From a virus: DNA of 28,966 nucleotides. Numbering within the stretch: position 1 is the first letter of the stretch; each line of letters begins with the position of its first letter. The notes beneath the pieces were generated by a model. That model was given only the letters and a program-made list of their open reading frames with translations, was not told where the DNA came from and searched no databases. The position numbers and the translations under genes are program-made. Location of the stretch: positions 1 through 28,966 of the IMG/VR virus record IMGVR_UViG_3300028173_000488. The stretch is one strand, 5' to 3'. Shown here one piece after another: positions 23,082 through 28,966 of the stretch.

Positions 23082-23714
23082 TTAAACATAAATTAGATCA
23101 CTAAAGGCACCGTTCTTATGCCCCATTATATTGTCTTTGGCAAAATCGGCTGGTGTATATTCATTAGACGGATATCCCCCTTGTTCGTCGTGTTCTTTTA
23201 ACACGCCCATTCTTTGCAAAGCTTCAGCGACTAACTCGCTACAGAAAATGCTTGATAAATCTTCTTCATTATCGCCGAATATGCCATCATAAGCAGATTT
23301 CATCAACTCTATCTTGCTTTGTTCATAGTCACGGCCTTTAATTTCTTTTCTTAAACCAATAAGGGCTTGTCTGATTGTAGATGTCATCTCAACATCAAGC
23401 AATCGTCTGAAAGCAACACGGCCTGACGGATAATCTCTTATTCTTGCGGATAGAGGCCTTATTGCAACTCCCTGCCTTTGGTTCCTGCTTTCCACGTCTT
23501 TGACTTTACTCAATGTCGTGCTTTCCCATAATAGCAACATGTCCCACTCTTCATCCTTTATCACCATACCGACATGACTCCATGGAGATCTGGAAGCAAA
23601 CTGGATACCCATGCTTATAAGTCCAGTTCCGGAAAACAAAACAATATCACCTGTCCTTAGTTCGTCCCTCATCCAGTCATACTGGACTATTTCTTTATCT
23701 TTTTCCACGGACAA
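23082..23714 (-). CDS. YiiX-like permuted NlpC/P60 (papain-fold) hydrolase (210 aa)
   Basis: Matches the permuted papain-like group (YaeF/YiiX, Peptidase_C92): the first motif TGDIVLFSGTG with SPWSHVGMVIK supplies the His (H47), and the later FCSELVAEALQ supplies the Cys (C158). Known relatives cut amide or ester bonds, some in peptidoglycan or lipids. No signal peptide or membrane segment is seen. It lies between a coiled-coil membrane protein (20-base overlap) and a lipoprotein gene. It is the best candidate for a lytic enzyme in this group, though a particle-borne role is possible. Confidence 0.8.
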   Translation of the reverse strand: MSVEKDKEIVQYDWMRDELRTGDIVLFSGTGLISMGIQFASRSPWSHVGMVIKDEEWDMLLLWESTTLSKVKDVESRNQRQGVAIRPLSARIRDYPSGRVAFRRLLDVEMTSTIRQALIGLRKEIKGRDYEQSKIELMKSAYDGIFGDNEEDLSSIFCSELVAEALQRMGVLKEHDEQGGYPSNEYTPADFAKDNIMGHKNGAFSDLIYV

Positions 23715-24255
23715 TCCCTCCTGATAGTGGCTTCAATTCTAATATCATTTCTTTTATCTCGGCCTTTGTTATTCCATTATCTTTTTTATACCAAAAAAAG
23801 AATCCAGAAAACGTCGTAATACCAACAAGCATGCAACTTATTAATGCTATAATAAAAGCTTTTTTGTCTCTGGCTTTTTCATCCAATCGTTTTGTTTCTG
23901 CAATTATCTCTTTTTTCGCCTTTTCTTCACCAACCGACTCGGCAATAATGATATCTAATTTTGTTTTTATCTCTTGCCCCTGTACTGAAATATCATTTAT
24001 ATGCCCATTTTGCTTCTTGTTATAAGCCTTCATTAATGCCATGTCGTCGTCATGTGGGCATTTATAAGCTTCTAATTTTTCAAATATTTTTTGTATTGTC
24101 TCGTGAGTGCTTCTTTCATGTTGTGTTAATCTGCTGTCGATTGCAATTGCTTTTTCATCGATTAGTTGCACGGCTTTATAAGTATCTTCAATAAGCCCAC
24201 GACTCTTTTCTTTTGTCTCTTTTTCTTTATTTTGCCAAAAACGAAGCATTACCAT
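23695..24255 (-). CDS. Coiled-coil membrane protein, putative holin/i-spanin-like (186 aa)
   Basis: A long charged helix-rich part (residues 1-130, with coiled-coil-like KIFEKLEAYKCPHDD and AKKEIIAETKRLDEKARDKK) is followed by one membrane segment (133-156, AFIIALISCMLVGITTFSGF) and a short tail. This layout is like XhlA-type hemolysin proteins or reversed spanins. There is no catalytic motif. ATG 24255 starts two bases after the portal stop; an ATG two codons later is possible. It overlaps the hydrolase gene by 20 bases. Confidence 0.65.
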   Translation of the reverse strand: MVMLRFWQNKEKETKEKSRGLIEDTYKAVQLIDEKAIAIDSRLTQHERSTHETIQKIFEKLEAYKCPHDDDMALMKAYNKKQNGHINDISVQGQEIKTKLDIIIAESVGEEKAKKEIIAETKRLDEKARDKKAFIIALISCMLVGITTFSGFFFWYKKDNGITKAEIKEMILELKPLSGGIVRGKR

Positions 24256-24257
24256 AG

Positions 24258-26768
24258 TTATACCTTCACTATTGGAGTTCCACCAAATCCAACGCCACGA
24301 ACCGCACTTTGCTTTCCCGTTGTTCTTAAATCCGCCTCTTCGTCCGCAAGGCTTGACACCGTTGGCGGCGTTTTATTAGCTTCAAATGTTGTTATCGGCA
24401 CTGTGTGAGTACGGCAATTATGGTGTGCCGGGAAAGTTGGTGCATCAGTCTTTTTAAATACCTTTCCATCAAGGCCAGCACAATAATCAGTAGTCCTCGA
24501 ATCTAAAATAGCCGACACCTGTACAAATGGAATAAAGTCCGCAATCTCCGGATCTTTATAATACATTTCCCGTCCCCTGTTCTGAGCCGTATTAACGTTG
24601 TTCCTGACGATTGTATTAAGCCTGTTTGGGGTTGTCAGATTAGCACTTATAGATCCTTTATCGATATACCTATCAAATAGATTCTCAAGATTCACTGTCG
24701 CAGTCTTGGCATCGCCAGTTGCAATAGCATCAAATAATATCATTTTTGATTGATTAAGAATATGAGTTGATTCAATGCCACTAATAGCAAAAGCAGTGTC
24801 CTCATAATATGCCATCTCTTTAGTGGTACCGAGTACCAATTCAGTCCTAGATCCATCTTCTTGGACTTTCCGGACAATTCTCTTTGTTCTCATAAATTCC
24901 AGGGCCTGTGCCGTTGGCATAGGCATCCACGGGTCAAATTCCGGAGCACTGGCATATTCAATTATATGCGCAAAGGCAACGGCCTTTGGTATTTTCTTTT
25001 TCTCCAGTTGCAAAGGGACTTCACCGTTTATTAACACCTGTGATTCTCTGAATTTATTATCAAGGTCAATCTTTACCATCCAATTCCGTAATATATTCTT
25101 GAAGTCACCAACATTTCTTAATGTCATTTTATTGATGGCCTTATTATCGTTATTCTTTAATATACTTTCTGATTGTTTTATGATTTGAGAACGCCACTTA
25201 AGAACAACATCCAATAAATCTTCTGTCAAATGCTCTTCATACGATTGTGTCTGCTTATCGAGATCAGGGAAATCAACCTTGACTTCGTAGACCGTTGGCT
25301 CTCTGGTTAGTTCAAAATCAAGATGCATGGCTTTGGCCTTCTCAATGTCTTTTGCTGTGGCACTCGGCACATTACCAGAGATCTTCCTGCCTTCTCGTTC
25401 TCGCCTTTCTTCTTCTTCTTTTTTAAGTGCATCCTGAACCTGTTTATCTGCGAGGGTTTTATCTGCCGCTTCTTTATCCTTTATTTCCTGTGGTTTGTCC
25501 GGAATATTTGTATAATCCCTCACCCACTCCTCGTTAGGATTTACAATACCAGCTTTCACAAGTATGTCTATTATTTTAGCCTTTACTTCTACGTTATCCT
25601 CGTGGATTGATTCGAATTTAAACTTCGGCTTCAAATCGTTATCAACAATTCCATAATTGAATAATATAAGCTGCTCAATTATCTGATCATCTACAACGGC
25701 ATTCTCTATATCGTCGCCCATTTCATCAAGTACCAATACAAACAATGCAAATCGTTCTCTTGACAGAGCATAGCTTCCACCTCCAGAACCACCTTGTGCC
25801 GCCATATCAGGCATTAATAACGCCCTGGCCATCATTACATCATACTTATCTATTGCCGCAATGTAGCCACCTTCCCCTTTGCGCTTTGCTTCTAATAATT
25901 CAAGCGTCACTCCCTCTGGCACCCTGAATCCTGCTTTAGACTGATAATTTTTTAGCAAATTATCGATAACATTCATAAGGTTCTTGTCTTTGGCATGTTT
26001 GTCCTCATATTTAGCCGCAAGGGTTGGCATCCCAAAGCGTTCTAAATATATATTCATAAACTTGAGAACAAAGTTTTTTGACCACCATGGCTTATATGCT
26101 TCTCTGAGATCAGACTGGCCGTATGGATTCCCAAATTCTTTATTTGCAGAATATAATATAAATTTATGTAAAGGATATGGGTTCGCATGTGTGCCTAAAT
26201 CGCCATCAATATCTTGATTTACATTATCCCGGATTATTCCGGTTACGTTTCTGAATTTATCTATTTGGAATCTATAATCGAACGGTTCTTTAGTTTTGAT
26301 ATTACGCAAACCAATCTTGCCGGCCCACCTACCAGTAGCTATAATCTCGAATATCTTTTCACTCAGAGAATAACCGTAGTCACGAGCCGTCATGATATCC
26401 GCCAGCTTGACCTTGAAAGTTTCCTTAATATTAAGAAGATTGTAATCTACAAATTCAGCCATTTCAACGCTGAGTGCATTGTCTGGATCGCCTGCCTTAA
26501 TCTCATAATCGGTGCTAAGACGTGCTTTAATCTTGGTTTGTTGTATAGATTTGATTTGTGAGTCTTTGCGCATTTCCGAATACGTGTGAAGGCCTTTTTT
26601 CTGGACTAAATCATCTGGGTTGTATTCGTCAAATCCCCAAGCCCTAAATATACGGCTTGATGCGGTGACAATCTCTTTTGTTATGTGCCTTGTGGAAGTC
26701 TCTTGGTCTTTGGGTACGGTGTTCTCTGGAATGTGTGAGTATTCACTATATGGATCTATTATATACAA
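24258..26768 (-). CDS. Portal protein (DUF935/Mu gp29-like) fused to MuF head morphogenesis domain (836 aa)
   Basis: Residues about 30-430 are a Mu gp29-type portal: RIFRAWGFDEYNPDDLV, then LADIMTARDYGYSLSEKIFE, FGNPYGQSDLREAYKPWWSK and the SYALSRERFALFVLVLDEMG helix. A Lys/Glu-rich linker follows (KTLADKQVQDALKKEEEERR). Residues about 690-800 match MuF (Mu gp30): NNVNTAQNRGREMYY, ILDSRTTDYCAGLDGKVF and PAHHNCRTHTVPIT with the paired Cys. In Mu these are two genes; here they are one frame without any internal stop. The portal is the DNA gate, and MuF binds DNA or is injected. The gene follows the terminase with an 18-base gap. Confidence 0.9.
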   Translation of the reverse strand: MYIIDPYSEYSHIPENTVPKDQETSTRHITKEIVTASSRIFRAWGFDEYNPDDLVQKKGLHTYSEMRKDSQIKSIQQTKIKARLSTDYEIKAGDPDNALSVEMAEFVDYNLLNIKETFKVKLADIMTARDYGYSLSEKIFEIIATGRWAGKIGLRNIKTKEPFDYRFQIDKFRNVTGIIRDNVNQDIDGDLGTHANPYPLHKFILYSANKEFGNPYGQSDLREAYKPWWSKNFVLKFMNIYLERFGMPTLAAKYEDKHAKDKNLMNVIDNLLKNYQSKAGFRVPEGVTLELLEAKRKGEGGYIAAIDKYDVMMARALLMPDMAAQGGSGGGSYALSRERFALFVLVLDEMGDDIENAVVDDQIIEQLILFNYGIVDNDLKPKFKFESIHEDNVEVKAKIIDILVKAGIVNPNEEWVRDYTNIPDKPQEIKDKEAADKTLADKQVQDALKKEEEERREREGRKISGNVPSATAKDIEKAKAMHLDFELTREPTVYEVKVDFPDLDKQTQSYEEHLTEDLLDVVLKWRSQIIKQSESILKNNDNKAINKMTLRNVGDFKNILRNWMVKIDLDNKFRESQVLINGEVPLQLEKKKIPKAVAFAHIIEYASAPEFDPWMPMPTAQALEFMRTKRIVRKVQEDGSRTELVLGTTKEMAYYEDTAFAISGIESTHILNQSKMILFDAIATGDAKTATVNLENLFDRYIDKGSISANLTTPNRLNTIVRNNVNTAQNRGREMYYKDPEIADFIPFVQVSAILDSRTTDYCAGLDGKVFKKTDAPTFPAHHNCRTHTVPITTFEANKTPPTVSSLADEEADLRTTGKQSAVRGVGFGGTPIVKV

Positions 26769-26786
26769 CGCTTCACCCTCAATTTG

Positions 26787-28508
26787 TTATAAACTGAATA
26801 TGTCACTGTTATCTTCTTCTGGTGTAAACTCCCTGCCATTACTTTCTATGTCATAGTCCTTACTATCAAGGATTATATAATTACCAAGTAACATCTGTGC
26901 TACCTTTGCATATACTGCTGAATGGAAATAATGATCAGGCTTAGATCCCTCAGACCAATCAAACCTTACCCTGCCATGGTTACCCCTTACCATTAAGCGC
27001 TTTGGGGCTTGCATATGAGCATAAAACTCACCTTTTTCAATATCGTGTGCTTCTTGTGGCAGAAAAACCTTGCTGCTTTTGTAGTCCTCCACCATTTCAT
27101 CAATCACCCATGTTCTATGAGCCCTGACCTGTTTTAATTCTTTATCTTCTTTGTATATTTCTTTTGGCTGTTCTTCTGTACTATAATAACAACCCCATAT
27201 CACAAAGTCACTTTTTTCACACAATTTACTTGATAGTTTTGTCTCAGGCATCATATCAACAATGCCTTGCCTCACCCTGTAAGCCTCAATCAAATGGTTT
27301 ATTTCCGCAAAGCTCCGGTCATCAGCCACAAGTAATTTGTTTATATATACTAATTCGCGTTTTTCCTCTCTTAATCTCCATATAGTCACGTGAAAATACT
27401 TGCCAACGTCAATTCCCATAACACAGCAGTCGTTATAATCGGTGTGTGTACTTGTTAAAGTATAACTTTGTTTGCAATTGTCAAGTATTTTCTTTGAAAT
27501 GCTTGCGCCTTCTGGCGAGTAAGTAAGGCCTAAATCATTGTTAAGAAAGTGCTGTTTTTCAAGTTCGCTCTTTTTTGATTTGATATATTTATCATACAGA
27601 ATTGCTGGAGTTTTCTTGGGATGGCATAGCGCCGGTATCATATATCCGGAAATGTCGCTTTCCTCCCTGGCGACATATTCTCCCATGGCGAACCGGTTCA
27701 TTACCTTTCTACAATCGGCTTTTATACAATGCAACTGTATGTCCTCGCTGATAGGCACCCACTCATCACTAACATATTCATCTTTTCTCAGGACATTACC
27801 AAAGAAGTCCAATATCTGTTGATGACCGCAATGTGGGCACTTAAGAAACCAATGCTTCTGGTCTGACAGGCTGAATTTTGCGTCTATGCCCTCATTCTCA
27901 AGAGTCGGGGTGCTGATATCTATTTTTATTGCATGGTTACTATGGTCAAGCGTGTTGTCGGCCAGTGACAAATATTCTTGGTCGCAATAATCTAATTCGT
28001 CTATGATTCGGATATCTGCAGGATGAGAAATCATCTCAGTCCTGGAATTTGAACCTACAAAGATTAGATTTGTGCCTTTCTTAAGAGTCTTCAACATCAA
28101 ATTCCCTTCGTCAGACTTTCTCTTGAATGCTTTATAGCACCCGCCATCCAGCAACGGATCAACCCTCGTTTTTACATATGAATCTCTGAGCTTTTGTTTT
28201 GGAAGAACTGTAAATGACGTGAGTTTCCGGACAGATGCCTCAAACATATAAACGAAGATCCATTCAGAGGCACCAACTTGCCGAGGCTTCTTTACAACTA
28301 TTTCTTGGCTATCGTCCTTATATAAATCTATAAGATAACCATGTTTCGTGAATTCGAGGCGATATCCTTTTGACGTGATATGCTTTTCAATTGCAAATTT
28401 AAGCCTGGGATGCTGCGTGGCATATATTTCGTTTTGCTTTGCGATCTTCGCAACATCAAACTTCAGGCTTAGACGTGCAATGTTAAATCTGTCTTCTGCT
28501 GTTTGCAT
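26787..28508 (-). CDS. Terminase large subunit, GpA-type (573 aa)
   Basis: DNA-packaging motor. The ATPase has the atypical Walker A VKKPRQVGASE (residues 72-82; no GKT, as in many terminases), Walker B IRIIDELD (D170, E171) and coupling motif DISTPT (197-202). A zinc-binding insert has CPHCG (C224, C227) and C261/C266, a feature of GpA-type terminases. The nuclease half begins at GIDVGKYFHV (D367) and ends with HSAVYAKVAQMLLG. Length is normal. ATG 28508 has no ribosome binding site and lies only eight bases after a promoter -10, so the message may be leaderless. No small terminase gene is present in the window. Confidence 0.92.
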   Translation of the reverse strand: MQTAEDRFNIARLSLKFDVAKIAKQNEIYATQHPRLKFAIEKHITSKGYRLEFTKHGYLIDLYKDDSQEIVVKKPRQVGASEWIFVYMFEASVRKLTSFTVLPKQKLRDSYVKTRVDPLLDGGCYKAFKRKSDEGNLMLKTLKKGTNLIFVGSNSRTEMISHPADIRIIDELDYCDQEYLSLADNTLDHSNHAIKIDISTPTLENEGIDAKFSLSDQKHWFLKCPHCGHQQILDFFGNVLRKDEYVSDEWVPISEDIQLHCIKADCRKVMNRFAMGEYVAREESDISGYMIPALCHPKKTPAILYDKYIKSKKSELEKQHFLNNDLGLTYSPEGASISKKILDNCKQSYTLTSTHTDYNDCCVMGIDVGKYFHVTIWRLREEKRELVYINKLLVADDRSFAEINHLIEAYRVRQGIVDMMPETKLSSKLCEKSDFVIWGCYYSTEEQPKEIYKEDKELKQVRAHRTWVIDEMVEDYKSSKVFLPQEAHDIEKGEFYAHMQAPKRLMVRGNHGRVRFDWSEGSKPDHYFHSAVYAKVAQMLLGNYIILDSKDYDIESNGREFTPEEDNSDIFSL

Positions 28509-28516
28509 ACATGGGC

Positions 28517-28525
28517 ATTATATCA
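28517..28525 (-). promoter_or_regulatory. Extended -10 promoter for the terminase/late operon
   Basis: On the minus strand TGATATAAT is a perfect extended -10 (TG, one base, TATAAT). No good -35 box lies at the right distance, as is common for extended -10 promoters. The -10 ends eight bases before the terminase ATG, so a start at the expected distance would give an RNA with almost no leader. Confidence 0.55.
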
Positions 28526-28636
28526 GTTTCTTGCAATACTTTCTTTGTTTTAATTGTCACCAGTATTTATCGGCATATATTTATCATCATGCAAAAACGC
28601 ATGGTTGCTTAACAGAAATCTTAATTATAAAAAGAT

Positions 28637-28664
28637 TTGTTCGCATAAGTTGTACGAATATATA
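28637..28664 (+). promoter_or_regulatory. Weak candidate promoter for the plus-strand regulator
   Basis: TTGTTC and TATATA are spaced by 16 bases. Transcription would begin near 28671, giving a leader of about 130 bases that contains the nested hairpin at 28731-28782. The rest of the 292-base divergent gap (28509-28800) is AT-rich, with small inverted repeats such as CATGC/GCATG (28589-28604), which could be operators. No gene was seen in the gap. Confidence 0.3.
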
Positions 28665-28730
28665 GTCTTGCAAAATTAAGAAAAACGTTAAGATTTTCGT
28701 TATGTTTTAATCGTTCAGCCAATTAACTAA

Positions 28731-28782
28731 AAGAGGGTCATAGGAGCAAACAATACCGTTTGCCTTTTGTGACCCTTTTTTT
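28731..28782 (+). terminator. Nested hairpin with U run in the leader of the plus-strand gene
   Basis: Outer stem GGGTCA (28735-28740) pairs with TGACCC (28770-28775), enclosing an inner stem GCAAAC / GTTTGC (28746-28751 with 28758-28763). Seven T follow (28776-28782). It is a strong intrinsic terminator on the plus strand, placed just before the ribosome binding site of the next gene, so it looks like an attenuator or the end of a short leader RNA. On the minus strand it ends with CTCTTTT, a weaker terminator. Confidence 0.75.
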
Positions 28783-28800
28783 ATTGGAGGAGGATTTAAT

Positions 28801-28966
28801 ATGAAGGAACCAAGCAGATTTTTTAATTTTCAGATGCCTTACAAAAGGTATGCAGAGCTGGAAGCAATAAGCAAGCAACACAATTGTTCAATAGCTGAGA
28901 TTGTGCGTCAAGCTATAACCTTGTTTTTTGATAAGCTCAATAATTCCAAGGGGAGTACCACAAAAT
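28801..28966 (+). CDS. Ribbon-helix-helix DNA-binding protein, partial (first 55 residues)
   Basis: Only the start is in the window. After a strong GGAGGAGG site the protein reads MKEPSRFFNFQMPYKRYAEL, then AISKQHNCSIAEIVRQAITL and FFDKL, matching the Arc/MetJ/CopG fold: a short strand (RFFNFQM), helix A and helix B with the SIAEIVRQAI turn. Such proteins bind operators as dimers. Divergent from the late operon, it may regulate the terminase promoter or its own. Extent beyond the window is unknown. Confidence 0.78.
   Translation, partial: MKEPSRFFNFQMPYKRYAELEAISKQHNCSIAEIVRQAITLFFDKLNNSKGSTTK

Noticed and set aside
28348-28665. Plus-strand frame over the terminase start
   Set aside because: Antisense to the terminase N-terminus and lacks a ribosome binding site; composition is Cys/Ile/Tyr-rich and unlike a protein.
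28509-28800. tRNA or small terminase gene in the divergent gap
   Set aside because: No cloverleaf and no frame of useful length with a ribosome binding site on either strand; only promoter-like and hairpin elements were seen.

Overview
The window is a long stretch of the late (virion) region of a tailed bacteriophage or prophage. Every gene but one is on the minus strand, so the operon is read from right to left. It opens with the large terminase at 28508 and is still inside the tape measure gene when the window ends at base 1. The single plus-strand gene, a partial ribbon-helix-helix DNA-binding protein at 28801, diverges from the terminase. Genes are packed tightly, with repeated ATGA, TGATG and TAATG start/stop overlaps. 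The DNA is AT-rich by eye. The head genes are Mu-like (DUF935-type portal fused to a MuF domain, gpI-type protease/scaffold, DUF1320-type connector, gpG-type completion protein). No sheath gene lies next to the tube gene, and a long tape measure follows a frameshifted tail chaperone, so a long-tailed siphovirus is the best guess. A heptosyltransferase-family (GT9) enzyme and a short phage lipoprotein hint at a Gram-negative host, but the host cannot be named.

Layout in transcription order: terminase (26787-28508); portal-MuF fusion (24258-26768); putative lysis/envelope group with a coiled-coil membrane protein, a YiiX-like cysteine hydrolase, a 54-aa lipoprotein and a membrane protein with an MscS-like stretch (22545-24255); fibre group with an S74 self-cleaving fibre and two small companions of distinct codon use, then a repeat-containing fibre-like protein and several small proteins (18088-22532); protease/scaffold, decoration protein and major capsid protein (15199-18016); a hairpin-rich gap with a strong terminator (15058-15208); three small genes, two of them sister zinc-knuckle proteins; head-tail connector, tail completion and tail terminator (12483-13914).

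Between the tail terminator and the tail tube, where many phages have nothing, sits an approximately 9-kb accessory cassette (3414-12483). It holds two GT4 glycosyltransferases, a GT9 glycosyltransferase, a SAM methyltransferase, a SPASM-type radical SAM enzyme, a B12-binding-type radical SAM enzyme, an aldo/keto reductase-like protein lacking the usual catalytic His, small unknown proteins and, embedded among them, a virion-type protein. Because it is co-transcribed and translationally coupled with late structural genes, I infer that it builds or attaches an unusual glycan-like decoration on the particle. Modification of the host surface is the main alternative. This cassette is the most interesting part of the window.

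After the cassette come the tail tube, a tail assembly chaperone with a textbook -1 frameshift site (A AAA AAA followed at once by TAA), and the tape measure protein. No tRNA, CRISPR array, integrase, transposase or reverse transcriptase was seen. Several genes of 41-57 codons (7879, 10893, 18411, 19732, 22901) were found by reading the gaps between larger genes.
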